Source of the DNA: Candidimonas nitroreducens
Lineage (GTDB): Bacteria; Pseudomonadota; Gammaproteobacteria; Burkholderiales; Burkholderiaceae_B
Length of the DNA: 64,000 nt
NCBI RefSeq assembly: GCF_002209565.1
Contig: NZ_NJIH01000004.1
Span: 1 to 64,000, forward strand
Direction: 5' to 3'
Positions 26,329-34,806 of this stretch are shown here, piece by piece (the stretch's first letter is position 1; each line of letters begins with the position of its first letter). Under the pieces are notes generated by a model, which was not told the origin of the DNA, did not search any database, and was given only the letters and a program-made list of their open reading frames with translations. The position numbers and the translations under genes are program-made.

Positions 26329-27039
26329 TCACCCGCCTTCGTTTTCCTGCTTGAACCGCTGGTTCAGGACGTCACGGTTATGCAGGATGTGCTCCGCCAT
26401 GAGGCCTTCCGCCCGGCTGGCCTCACCGTGTTTGACAGCGGCCGCCAGGCGCAAATGCTCGGAGTAAGCCTCACGGGAGTGCTCTCGCTGGTATAACAGT
26501 TGGAGTTCCCCATGGTTGTGCGGCCGCCCCTCGCGATCGAATATCAAGGGCAAACGCCGCACCCGCAACGCGGCTTCGCTTAGCCAGTGATTTCCGGCAA
26601 TCTCCAAGAACAAGGAGTGAAATTTGAGATTCAGGTCATGCCACGCCAGCGCACGCTCTACCGACCATACCCCGGTGTATAGCACTTCTTGCTGCTTGGC
26701 CAGGACTGAATCCAGGCGCGTCATGGCACTTGCATCGAAACCGTTCTGGCATGCGAGGCGGCAAGCGAAGCCCTCTAGATTGGCGCGCAGAGTATAGGCG
26801 TCGTACACGTCCTTGAATTGAAAACGTCTAACCACATAGCCACGGTTCGGCAGGTACGCCAGCAACCCCTCGTCCGCCAGCCGAGCCAGAGCGTCGCGCA
26901 GCGGAGTCCGTGACACACCCAGTTCGGCAGCCAGAGGCACTTCCATGAGATGGGTGTCGGGAGGCAGCCCCCCCTCATAAATGCGGCTGCGCAAGGTGTC
27001 CGCAATACTGAGCGCCCGAGTGGAGAATGTTTTACTCAT
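26329..27039 (-). CDS. GntR-family transcriptional regulator, FCD subgroup
   Basis: 236 residues. The winged helix (SIADTLRSRIYEGGLPPDTHLMEVPLA, in part) includes LGVSRTPLRDALARLADEGLL as recognition region (about 45-65). The FCD domain follows with YTLRANLEGFACRLA and HDLNLKFHSLFLEIAGN. It is 47 bp downstream of, and codirectional with, the lyase gene starting at 28019. TGTATACA palindromes lie before the lyase gene and before the aconitase-like operon; such palindromes are of the kind GntR/FCD regulators bind. It is the best candidate to control this module. Confidence 0.88.
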   Translation of the reverse strand: MSKTFSTRALSIADTLRSRIYEGGLPPDTHLMEVPLAAELGVSRTPLRDALARLADEGLLAYLPNRGYVVRRFQFKDVYDAYTLRANLEGFACRLACQNGFDASAMTRLDSVLAKQQEVLYTGVWSVERALAWHDLNLKFHSLFLEIAGNHWLSEAALRVRRLPLIFDREGRPHNHGELQLLYQREHSREAYSEHLRLAAAVKHGEASRAEGLMAEHILHNRDVLNQRFKQENEGG

Positions 27040-27086
27040 GAATCGCGCATATGCCGTTCAACCGTAGACGATGCTCGGATGATACC

Positions 27087-28019
27087 TTAACGATAGCCAA
27101 GAGAGCCTTCGTACTTTGCCGCGGCGTCGGCGGGAAGGAATTCCTTCTCGAGTTCATGAATACGTTCCAGTCCCAGGAAGGCATGCATCGCAGCGGTAGG
27201 GTGCTGGCGATCCGTCCGGCTTTTTTCATAACGCACTACAGCCTCTACATCATCACGCATAAAGTCGTCGAGATAGTCGACCAGGGCTGCGGCGCTGGCG
27301 CGCAAGGCACCCGTGGCGTTAGATACCAATGCCACTCCAATTTCGTTCAGGCGCGCCAGAGGTATTCGCGGAGATATGCCGGCGCGGTTGTAGTGGATCG
27401 GCCCATTGATTTCCCGAACACAGCGCACCAGCTCTTCTTCACTGGTGAGCCCTTCCGGGAAAATATGATCTGCGCCCGCATCCAGATAACGATTGGATCG
27501 CTCGATCAGTGCGTCAACAGAGCCGCCCGCGACACCACGCGCATCACAACGAGCAATCAGAAGAAAGTCGGGATCCAGTTCCTTGCGCACGTGATCGACG
27601 GCACGCAGCTTGCCCACCATCTCCTCCACCGGGATGATCTGCTTGCCGGCAAAGTGGCCACAACGTTTGGGAGCGACCTGATCCTCGATATGGAATCCGG
27701 CGACACCCGCAGTGATGAACTCTTCGGCGGTACGTATGGCGTTGATGGCATTCCCATAACCAGTATCGACATCAGCGATCAAGGGGATGGACACGGCATG
27801 CGTTATACGCCGAGCGACATCGACCATTTCAGTCATTGTCACCAAACCGACATCGGGTCGCCCCAACAAAGCCGCGGAAACCGCGTATCCCGACAGCCCA
27901 CAACATTTGAAGCCTGCGCGCTCAGCGACCACTGCGGACAATGCGTCGTAAGTGCCTGGCTTCACGACCGTTTTCCCGGTTTCGAATAGCGCACGCAGCC
28001 TGGTGCTGGTTCTAGTCAT
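27087..28019 (-). CDS. Isocitrate lyase/PEP mutase family lyase (2,3-dimethylmalate/methylisocitrate lyase-like)
   Basis: About 310 residues. It has the lyase-type loop APKRCGHFAGKQIIP with the catalytic Cys, metal site VDTGYGN (about residue 88), the GFHIEDQ motif (about 115) and IARCDARG (about 155). The KRCGH loop marks C-C lyases of the group rather than phosphonate enzymes. The frame opens at a TTG (28022), but the ATG at 28019 has an aggag site. It lies next to a divergent Bug receptor and an aconitase-family hydratase pair. A hydratase plus lyase route, as for 2,3-dimethylmalate or methylisocitrate, is therefore plausible. Confidence 0.88.
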   Translation of the reverse strand: MTRTSTRLRALFETGKTVVKPGTYDALSAVVAERAGFKCCGLSGYAVSAALLGRPDVGLVTMTEMVDVARRITHAVSIPLIADVDTGYGNAINAIRTAEEFITAGVAGFHIEDQVAPKRCGHFAGKQIIPVEEMVGKLRAVDHVRKELDPDFLLIARCDARGVAGGSVDALIERSNRYLDAGADHIFPEGLTSEEELVRCVREINGPIHYNRAGISPRIPLARLNEIGVALVSNATGALRASAAALVDYLDDFMRDDVEAVVRYEKSRTDRQHPTAAMHAFLGLERIHELEKEFLPADAAAKYEGSLGYR

Positions 28020-28051
28020 CAAACGCTCCTATTTCTTGTCTTCCGAGATAG

Positions 28052-28063
28052 ATTGTATACATG
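28052..28063. promoter_or_regulatory. TGTATACA operator before the lyase gene
   Basis: attgtatacatg with the perfect palindrome tgtataca at 28054-28061, 33 bp before the lyase ATG (28019). A degenerate copy, atgtatccat, lies at 28115-28124 on the receptor side of the same divergent region. The same octamer occurs twice before the aconitase-like operon. Confidence 0.6.
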
Positions 28064-28206
28064 AAGGCTAAAATTTTGCAAAAAATCTGGATTTAAAGCA
28101 GCTTTTAAAGAATAATGTATCCATGATGGCATGAATCAAGCCAAGGAGCATCCCATCGATCGCATCACACAGCCAACAAAAGCTCCATCGAGACAAAGGT
28201 GAAACC

Positions 28207-29196
28207 ATGAAGGGGTTCAAAAGAAACGTGATAGGGAACGCTGTGCTCGCCACTGCGTTTTGCGCTGGCACCCAGGCCTGGGGTTCGACCCACGCCAGCG
28301 ACTACCCCACCCACCCGTTGCAAATCATCGTTCCCAGCACGCCGGGCGGTAGTGTCGACACACTGACACGAGTGATAGGCAAGCGCTTGTCGCAAGAGTT
28401 GAAACAAGCCGTGGTCATCGTGAATAAGCCAGGAGCCGGCGGAACAATCGCCGCAGAGTATGTACAACGCGCGGCACCCGACGGCTACACATTCATGATG
28501 GGGACAGTCGCGTCAATGGCCACAAATGTCAGCCTGGAGAAAAACTTACCCTATTACCCACCACGAGACTTTGCCGCGGTTTCTCTGGTTGCCAAGCAGC
28601 ATCTCGTCTTGGTCACCGGGCCAAAGTTTGCCGCAAAAAGCGTCGCCGACATAATAGCGATGGCAAAGAAACATCCGGGCAAATTATCTTTCGCGTCGGC
28701 TGGCGTGGGATCCGCGGGCCATCTATCTGGCGAGCTGTTCAAAATGCTGGCAGGTATAAATCTGCTTCATGTTCCATACAAAGGCGTGTCTCCGGCCCTG
28801 ATCGACGTAATCAACGGCGACGTCACGATGACCTTCGCCAGCACCATGACAGCACTGTCGCAAGTAAACGAAGGAAAGCTGCACGCATTTGCGGTAACGA
28901 GCGAGAAGCGCTCTCCCACGTTCCCAAATCTACCAACAATGGAAGAAGCGGGCGTGAAAGACTTCGTGTCGACCGCCTGGTATGCATTGTTTGCGCCGGC
29001 CCATACGCCCCCCAATGTGGTGAAAAAGATCTCGCAGACAGTCGCCGGTATCGTACGTGAAGACGATGTCAAAAAGCACCTTGCATCCGATGGCATGGAA
29101 CTGGTTGGCAGTACGCCGCAAGAGCTGGCGCGTTTCGACTTGGCGGAAATCAAAAAATGGGCCGCAGTCGTAAAGGCGGCGGATTTAAAGAAATAG
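28207..29196 (+). CDS. Bug-type tricarboxylate transporter substrate-binding protein
   Basis: 329 residues; signal peptide ends around HA-S (residue about 33) before DYPTHPLQIIVPSTPGG. VIVNKPGAGGTIAAEYV and HVPYKGVSPALIDVINGDV are family landmarks. It is transcribed divergently from the lyase gene across a region with the TGTATACA operator and an atgtatccat half-copy. An aaaggtg site precedes the ATG. The ligand is probably the carboxylate degraded by the surrounding lyase and hydratase. Confidence 0.92.
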   Translation: MKGFKRNVIGNAVLATAFCAGTQAWGSTHASDYPTHPLQIIVPSTPGGSVDTLTRVIGKRLSQELKQAVVIVNKPGAGGTIAAEYVQRAAPDGYTFMMGTVASMATNVSLEKNLPYYPPRDFAAVSLVAKQHLVLVTGPKFAAKSVADIIAMAKKHPGKLSFASAGVGSAGHLSGELFKMLAGINLLHVPYKGVSPALIDVINGDVTMTFASTMTALSQVNEGKLHAFAVTSEKRSPTFPNLPTMEEAGVKDFVSTAWYALFAPAHTPPNVVKKISQTVAGIVREDDVKKHLASDGMELVGSTPQELARFDLAEIKKWAAVVKAADLKK

Positions 29197-29314
29197 ATCC
29201 GGCAGCTTATGCGGAGCCCGGCAGAGCGTAGGGCCAAACTGCCGGAAGCTGGCCGGGTTCAGGTCGATCCAGCTCGGCCCGTATGCACCAGGGCCGCGCA
29301 CGTGACACCAGGGC

Positions 29315-29860
29315 TTATATTGCCGAAGCTACGGGGCCAGCCTGCTGGTCGGGCTGTTCGGCGGGTTTAGGCGCGATGAGGCCCTCGCGTTCAAGTAAAG
29401 GATACAGGCCTCCGGCTTCGAGCAGTGCCAATAACTTCGGCGGGAATATCCTGGCGGTCAGCTGCACCCCTGTAGTCAAGTTCTCTACCAGATTCCGCCG
29501 CATGTCCACCTGCGCAATCTCACCCTCCTTGAAGGCATCTGATACCCCCGGGCATTCTATTGCGGGAAATGCGAAGTTTACGCAATTACGGAAAAACAAC
29601 CCGTTGATCGAGTCCGCGACCAAACAAGCCAACCCAAGATTACGCAACGATCGCGCAGCTGGGCGGCTGGAACCCATTCCGAAATTCCTGCCACCAATGA
29701 TAATGTCGCCCGCCTGCACCTGGCTTGCCCATTCGGGGCGGTTCGCCCTGAAGACATATTTGGCCTGCTCTTCCGGAGTCAGGTAAAACGCCACATTCGG
29801 CAGAATCAGGTCGGTATTGATGTCGTCCCCGAACTTCCAGGCTCTAGCTTTGAATTTCAT
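29315..29860 (-). CDS. Aconitase-family hydratase, small (swivel) subunit
   Basis: 181 residues, LeuD-like swivel domain of a two-chain hydratase. Key features are FGDDINTDLILP near the start and GRNFGMGSSRPAARSLRNLG with the substrate-binding SSR motif near residue 65. It overlaps the large subunit by 4 bp (ATGA), a typical coupled pair. It is not the leucine enzyme's normal companion: the 31629 pair is more LeuCD-like. This one resembles dimethylmaleate/homoaconitate-type small subunits. It converges on the receptor gene. Confidence 0.85.
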   Translation of the reverse strand: MKFKARAWKFGDDINTDLILPNVAFYLTPEEQAKYVFRANRPEWASQVQAGDIIIGGRNFGMGSSRPAARSLRNLGLACLVADSINGLFFRNCVNFAFPAIECPGVSDAFKEGEIAQVDMRRNLVENLTTGVQLTARIFPPKLLALLEAGGLYPLLEREGLIAPKPAEQPDQQAGPVASAI

Positions 29861-31113
29861 GATTGCAAAACCTCCCTCGGATCAGCAATCACACCGCGAA
29901 CGGCCGAAGCAGCGACAGTAGCCGGTGACGCCATGAATATACGCGCGCTGGGATCACCCATGCGCCCCTTGAAGTTGCGTGTCGATGCAGTAATGCAAGT
30001 TTCTCCCGGCCCCAGTACGCCCATGTGACCCCCGCCACAAGCGCCGCAGGTTGCCGGGGTTACAACGGCACCGGCATCAAGCAGCGTTTCGACGTAACCC
30101 TCACGTACAGCTTCTTTATATATGGCCTGTGAACCCGGCGTAATCAGTAAGCGCACGCCGGAAGCCACCTTGCGCCCGGACAGCACCCGTGCAGCCAGCG
30201 CCAGATCACTGAGAGTCCCATTGGCGCACGACCCAATAAAGGCCTGATGAATACGAGTGCCTGTCACCGCTCCCACCGGCTCCGAGTTGTTCACGACTTT
30301 GTCTGGCAGCGCAACGAGAGGTTCCAGCTTTGACAAATCAATCGTACGTACCGCCGCGTATTCCGCGTCTGCATCGGGATAGACCGCACTAAAGGGCGCG
30401 GGATTGCGGCTGCGCACCCACTCCAGCATGATCGGGTCGGGCTCGAATGTCGCAAACTCGGCGGATAACTCTGCGGACATGGTAGTCAGTGTCTTGCGGG
30501 CGTTGATATCAAGCCGAGCCATGCCGGAGCCGCCATACTCGACATTCTGCGTGGCATGATCGCCGTATGTACCGGCTATGTGCAGGAATGCATCCTTGGC
30601 CGTCACTGCCGGATGCAGCTCCCCCACCAGCTCGTAGCGTATGGTTTCACCTATGCGAAACCATGCCTCCCCCTTGGTGGCGGCATAGAAAACATCCGGG
30701 CTGCCAACCCCTCTGGCCGCACAATTGAAAACACCGGCGCCGCATGTGTGAGAGTCTGAACACAGCAGAACCGAGCCCGGTAAGCCGTAGCCATAGTCGG
30801 AAACGAGCTGATGGCTGATACCCTGAGATGCCCCCACATCATGAAAGCGCTTTATGCCGAATCTTTCGACGAAGCGGCGTCCCGTGATCTGGGCAGCGGC
30901 GCTTGCCTGAGTGGCGGCCGGGACGCGATGATCGAACACAACCACCATCCTTTCGGGATCATGCAATTTCAGAATGTCGCGCCAGACACTGGGCATGAAA
31001 TTGTTGTCGAACAGAATCACAGTATCTACGTCGACCGTTACCAAGTCCCCTGGCCGGACGGTAGGCTGGCCGCTCTTGCTGGCCAGTATCTTCTCAATGA
31101 CAGTCATGCCCAT
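29857..31113 (-). CDS. Aconitase-family hydratase, large (Fe-S) subunit
   Basis: About 418 residues. The [4Fe-4S] cysteines are in AFIGSCANGTLSDL (about residue 300) and ATCGACGGGHMG (about 360), and active-site segments VLLCSDSHTCGAG and ASTRNFKGRMG are intact. Length and the GACGGG variant fit the prokaryotic homoaconitase/dimethylmaleate hydratase group. The frame opens at 31173 with no visible ribosome site. I prefer the ATG at 31113 (aggggc upstream); an ATG two codons further in is also possible. Two TGTATACA palindromes lie upstream, linking it to the lyase gene. Confidence 0.85.
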   Translation of the reverse strand: MGMTVIEKILASKSGQPTVRPGDLVTVDVDTVILFDNNFMPSVWRDILKLHDPERMVVVFDHRVPAATQASAAAQITGRRFVERFGIKRFHDVGASQGISHQLVSDYGYGLPGSVLLCSDSHTCGAGVFNCAARGVGSPDVFYAATKGEAWFRIGETIRYELVGELHPAVTAKDAFLHIAGTYGDHATQNVEYGGSGMARLDINARKTLTTMSAELSAEFATFEPDPIMLEWVRSRNPAPFSAVYPDADAEYAAVRTIDLSKLEPLVALPDKVVNNSEPVGAVTGTRIHQAFIGSCANGTLSDLALAARVLSGRKVASGVRLLITPGSQAIYKEAVREGYVETLLDAGAVVTPATCGACGGGHMGVLGPGETCITASTRNFKGRMGDPSARIFMASPATVAASAVRGVIADPREVLQS

Positions 31114-31187
31114 CTGTATGCCCCTAATTGCCCCATCGGGCTGACCATGAGCGCGAGGTGACATCGCGCTCATGCACGTTCTAGGTT

Positions 31188-31199
31188 AATGTATACATT
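31188..31199. promoter_or_regulatory. TGTATACA operator, aconitase-like operon, proximal
   Basis: aatgtatacatt is a perfect 12-bp palindrome. It is 75 bp from the preferred start of the large subunit at 31113 and shares the tgtataca core with sites at 28054 and 31252. Confidence 0.6.
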
Positions 31200-31249
31200 T
31201 AAATATGAATTTTTAGATTTTTTCTTTTTGAAAGCCTTGTTTTATTATT

Positions 31250-31261
31250 ATTGTATACATG
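31250..31261. promoter_or_regulatory. TGTATACA operator, aconitase-like operon, distal
   Basis: The core tgtataca at 31252-31259 sits within attgtatacatgtat, the same flanking bases as the site at 28052-28063. Centre-to-centre distance to the proximal site is 62 bp, about six helical turns, which would allow looping. Confidence 0.6.
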
Positions 31262-31628
31262 TATCGCCAAAAAGAGCTAGAAACTTACAAAATATGCGGG
31301 CCAGCAGCACATGAGCAGCTTGATTCTTAGAGTGAGGCACGAAAGCAAATAGCTAAAGACCGGGCGCGGCGATTGCGAGAACTCGGGACGTTCCACGCTG
31401 AAAAAAGTGTCATTGGGCTTGTCGGCCTATTGATTCGGGCCATATCGAGCCAATCGATCACGCACTGCAGTTACATGCTCCGCAGCAACTTCCCCGACAC
31501 TGGCTCGCATGCCGCTGCGCCTACCGCTACCCAATGACGCCCTCGTGACGTACTCGTGCCAGCATGAACATGCCGGAGACTCCAGGCCAACAGCGTCGCG
31601 TACACAGCAGCGGCGCCCGACAAATCGT

Positions 31629-32264
31629 TCAAGATTGATCGGAGTTGTCGTGAGGCAGTGACCAAGGAGCAATGCGGTAATAGTCACGCTCGAATGCCGC
31701 GACGGCCGGCAACATGGACAGCGTCAGCTCGATTTCGTCCACACCGTGCAGCAGCAGTTCCCGATGAAAGGGATCAATGGCGAATGTATAGGCCGACCCA
31801 TGCCAATCGCACACTTGTTGCCGCCCCAGATCCACAACGAGATGCTGGCCTGGCTGTGACACCAGTTCTGTGCGCATCCGCGCGCATACGTCAGACGCCA
31901 AACGTACGGGTACGATACCGTTGCGCAGGCAATTACGGTAGAAGATATCTGAAAAGCTTGGTGCGACAACACATCGCACCCCGTAGTCGTAGAGCGCATA
32001 GGCCGCCCCTTCTCGCGAAGAGCCGCAACCAAAGTTGTGATTCGCCACGATAATGGGCGCATCACGGAACGCAGGGCGATTGAGTACAAACCCGGAGATC
32101 TCCTTGCCGCAGTCATCGAACCGCTGATCGTGAAACAGATAACTTCCATAGCCCAGTTCTCGTGGCTTTTTCAGGAAGCGGGCCGGCAAAATCTGGTCTG
32201 TATCCACATTCTCTGCATCGAGGGGCGCGGCAATAGCATCGAGCATTGTGAAAGGCTGCGCCAT
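31629..32264 (-). CDS. Isopropylmalate-isomerase-like hydratase, small subunit
   Basis: 211 residues, full-length LeuD-like swivel domain: NVDTDQILPARFLK near the start and IIVANHNFGCGSSREGAAYAL with the substrate-binding SSR about residue 80, then DIFYRNCLRNGIVPV. It overlaps the large subunit by one base (TAATG). The pair sits upstream of nothing leucine-related (no leuA or leuB) and downstream of a Bug receptor gene, so it more probably acts in catabolism of an alkylmalate-type acid than in leucine synthesis. The symbol leuD is therefore withheld. Confidence 0.88.
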   Translation of the reverse strand: MAQPFTMLDAIAAPLDAENVDTDQILPARFLKKPRELGYGSYLFHDQRFDDCGKEISGFVLNRPAFRDAPIIVANHNFGCGSSREGAAYALYDYGVRCVVAPSFSDIFYRNCLRNGIVPVRLASDVCARMRTELVSQPGQHLVVDLGRQQVCDWHGSAYTFAIDPFHRELLLHGVDEIELTLSMLPAVAAFERDYYRIAPWSLPHDNSDQS

Positions 32265-33697
32265 TACCAGGCCCCCAGCTTGCGCACATCCGTCAAGCGC
32301 CCCGTGACCGCGGCAGCGGCAGCCATGGCCGGGCTCATCAAATGCGTGCGAACGCCTCTACCTTGACGCCCTTCGAAGTTGCGGTTCGATGTGGATGCGA
32401 TACGATCACCTGGCGTTCCGAGGTCGCCATTCGTACCTACGCACATGGAACATCCTGCATGACGCCATTCGAACCCAGCCTCTTGGAATACGCGATGGAG
32501 TCCCTCGGACTCAGCTTGGTGCCGCACAGTTTCCGAGCCAGGAACCACCAAGCTGGCGACATGAGCCCGGCGCCCGCGCACAATCGCGGCCGCAGCACGC
32601 AGATCCTCGATGCGGCCATTCGTACACGAGCCGATGAAAACGCGATCGACGGGCAGGCCTTCCAGCGGGATTCCGGGCGCAAGCCCCATCACACGCAATA
32701 CATGCCGAAGCCGCATTTTATCCGTCGGATCCCGTGCATCATCCGGGTCGGGAATATGGCCATCAATAGGAAGAGCGTCTTGGGGACTCGTTCCCCAGGT
32801 CACCATCGGCGCCAACATTTCAGCATCCAAGGTAAGTTCCCGATCGTAGCTCGCTCCCGGATCCGATGCCAACAACCGCCAGTTACCCACGGCACGATCC
32901 CATGCGGCACCGGCGGGTGCATAAGGCTTGTCGCATAGGTAAGAGTACGTAGTGTCATCCGGCGCCACCATACCGGCTCGTGCGCCAGCCTCGATGGACA
33001 TATTGCACACAGTCAACCTTTCTTCGACCGTCATGCCGCGAACGGCCGCGCCGGCATACTCGATGACATAGCCGGTGGCGCCCCCTGTGCCGATCCGCGC
33101 GATGATACCCAGAATTACATCCTTCGCCGTGACGCCACGGGGAAGGCGGTCTTCAATCGAGATCCGCATGACCTTGGGGGTCGTTTGCCAAATCGTTTGT
33201 GTAGCCAGCACATGCTCGTTCTCGGACTGGCCTATACCGAACGCCAGGCATCCAAGAGCACCATGCGTGGACGTGTGGCTGTCGCCACACACCAACACAA
33301 AGCCAGGCAGCGTCAAACCCAGCTCGGGCCCGACCACGTGTACGATGCCCTGGCGCGGATCGTCCAGTTCGAACGCGGTGAGCTCATTCGCCGTGACGTT
33401 GTTGTGAAACGTCGTAAGCATGTGTCGGATTTCCGCACCCGGAGCGTCCTCCAATTTGCGGCCGACGGTCGGCGCATAGTGATCCGCTGTGCCAAACGTC
33501 TGCGCCGGACGACGCACCTTGAGCCCACGGCTGGCCAGATTCCTGAAGGCATGGAAAGAACCCTCGTGCACCAGATGCCGATCGACATAGAGCAGCGAGT
33601 TCTCGCCGCGCCGGGCGATGACGTGTCGATCCCAGATTTTGGCAAACATGGTGCGTGGGCCAGTCCGCGGTGTGGCCATTGCGTTACCCACTGTCAT
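32264..33697 (-). CDS. Isopropylmalate-isomerase-like hydratase, large (Fe-S) subunit
   Basis: 477 residues, LeuC-like. Segments include YVDRHLVHEGSFHAF, GIVHVVGPELGLTLPG, LVCGDSHTSTHGALG and a late STSNRNFEGRQGRG. Cluster cysteines are in FIGSCTNGRIEDL and HAGCSMC. In bona fide isopropylmalate isomerase the latter is usually followed by LAMN; here it is VGTNGD, a difference near the active site that argues for another substrate. The ATG at 33697 has a gagg site; MFAKIWDRH at 33649 would be the classical LeuC start but lacks one. It lies 14 bp after the Bug receptor gene. Confidence 0.88.
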   Translation of the reverse strand: MTVGNAMATPRTGPRTMFAKIWDRHVIARRGENSLLYVDRHLVHEGSFHAFRNLASRGLKVRRPAQTFGTADHYAPTVGRKLEDAPGAEIRHMLTTFHNNVTANELTAFELDDPRQGIVHVVGPELGLTLPGFVLVCGDSHTSTHGALGCLAFGIGQSENEHVLATQTIWQTTPKVMRISIEDRLPRGVTAKDVILGIIARIGTGGATGYVIEYAGAAVRGMTVEERLTVCNMSIEAGARAGMVAPDDTTYSYLCDKPYAPAGAAWDRAVGNWRLLASDPGASYDRELTLDAEMLAPMVTWGTSPQDALPIDGHIPDPDDARDPTDKMRLRHVLRVMGLAPGIPLEGLPVDRVFIGSCTNGRIEDLRAAAAIVRGRRAHVASLVVPGSETVRHQAESEGLHRVFQEAGFEWRHAGCSMCVGTNGDLGTPGDRIASTSNRNFEGRQGRGVRTHLMSPAMAAAAAVTGRLTDVRKLGAW

Positions 33698-33711
33698 TTT
33701 TTACAGCCTCG

Positions 33712-34677
33712 TTATTGCGGTGTAATACCGGCGCTTCTAATCAATTCCGCATATATGGCAACGTCATTTTTAAACCGCTTCGAGAACTCGGCGGGCGTAT
33801 TTGGAGGCAGCACAGCCAGGCCTTGCTTGCTAAGGAAATCACGTACGTCCGGCATTTTCATGATCTTCATGACGGCGGCATTGATCTTTTGGACAATCGG
33901 CTCTGGCGTGCGCGCAGGCGCCATCAGGCCGTACCAGGGTTTGACGTCGAAACGCGTATAGCCCAGCTCGTCCATAGTGGGAACATCGGGCAACTCGGGC
34001 AAACGCGCCGAGGCGACTACCGCAAGCGCCCGTATGCGGCCGCTCAGTATGTGCGGCATGACGACTACGGGGTTGGAAAAAATAATATCGACTCGACCCG
34101 CCAGCAAATCGGTCAATGCCGGCGGGCCGCCCTTGTATGGCACATGCAGCATCTGGACATCCGCTAAGCGAGAAAACAGGACACCCGAAAGTTGCCCGGT
34201 GCTGCCAATGCCGGTCGATGCATATGTCACTCTTCCAGGATGAGCTTTGGCGTATGCAATCAACTCTTTCGTGGACTTGACGGGCAACGCCATGCTCGAC
34301 GCCAGCACCGTATGCGCCTCGACGACATTGGCGACCGGCGCAAGATCACGCACTGGATCGTAGCTCAGTTTCTTGAACAGGCTGACGCTGACGGCGTTGA
34401 TAGAGGTTCCCATGTACAGGGTGTACCCATCTGCAGGCGCGTGGGCCACGATGGCTCCAGCGATGTTGCCCGTTGCTCCGGGCTTATTCTCGACGACGAT
34501 CGGCTGGCCCAACAACGGCCCCAGTTTTTCGGCCAGGAGCCGCGCTACCGTGTCGACGGCACCACCGGCGGGATAGCCAACCAGTAAGTGCACAGGCCTA
34601 CTCGGATAAGCATCAGGCGCGGCAAATGCGAGCGCATGCAGCAAGAGTAGGCATATCGCCACCACGTTACGCTTCAT
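33712..34677 (-). CDS. Bug-type tricarboxylate transporter substrate-binding protein
   Basis: 321 residues with a signal peptide ending at AFA (about residue 19). Mature part starts DAYPSRPVHLLVGYPAGGAVD; VVENKPGATGNIAGAIVA and HVPYKGGPPALTDLLAGRVD follow. An aggagg site precedes the ATG. It is the first gene of the minus-strand receptor/LeuC-like/LeuD-like operon and is divergent from a LysR gene, which probably controls it. Confidence 0.92.
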   Translation of the reverse strand: MKRNVVAICLLLLHALAFAAPDAYPSRPVHLLVGYPAGGAVDTVARLLAEKLGPLLGQPIVVENKPGATGNIAGAIVAHAPADGYTLYMGTSINAVSVSLFKKLSYDPVRDLAPVANVVEAHTVLASSMALPVKSTKELIAYAKAHPGRVTYASTGIGSTGQLSGVLFSRLADVQMLHVPYKGGPPALTDLLAGRVDIIFSNPVVVMPHILSGRIRALAVVASARLPELPDVPTMDELGYTRFDVKPWYGLMAPARTPEPIVQKINAAVMKIMKMPDVRDFLSKQGLAVLPPNTPAEFSKRFKNDVAIYAELIRSAGITPQ

Positions 34678-34756
34678 TATGTTTCCTCCTTCTGGGACTA
34701 TGTCCGCAGTGCCTGCGGATTGAATTCTGTGTATCCCAAAGATTACTTGCCGTAAT

Positions 34757-34771
34757 TAATAGTGTCTATTA
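34757..34771. promoter_or_regulatory. LysR-type inverted repeat, taatag-tgt-ctatta
   Basis: A perfect 6-bp inverted repeat with 3-nt centre inside the divergent promoter region of the Bug receptor (34677, minus) and LysR (34807, plus) genes. The spacing and AT-rich arms (15-bp T-N11-A form) fit a LysR binding box. Confidence 0.5.
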
Positions 34772-34806
34772 CTATATTTTGAATAATATAAAGATCAAAT
34801 CTAATA

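Larger units (their letters stand above)
31114..31628. other. Regulatory region upstream of the aconitase-like operon
   Basis: About 515 bp. It holds two TGTATACA palindromes (31190-31197, 31252-31259) in a very AT-rich 31180-31260 stretch (tttttagatttttt, ttttattattattg), probably the operon promoter. From 31300 to the LeuD-like stop at 31629 I see no gene or structured RNA. Confidence 0.5.

Noticed and set aside
29200-29246. Terminator after the Bug receptor (tccggcag/ctgccgga)
   Set aside because: The arms are 31 nt apart and no T-run follows, so it is not a credible intrinsic terminator.
31629-33697. Leucine biosynthesis leuCD
   Set aside because: No leuA/leuB, a Bug receptor in the operon and an altered active-site motif after GCSMC favour a catabolic paralogue; I therefore gave no gene symbol.
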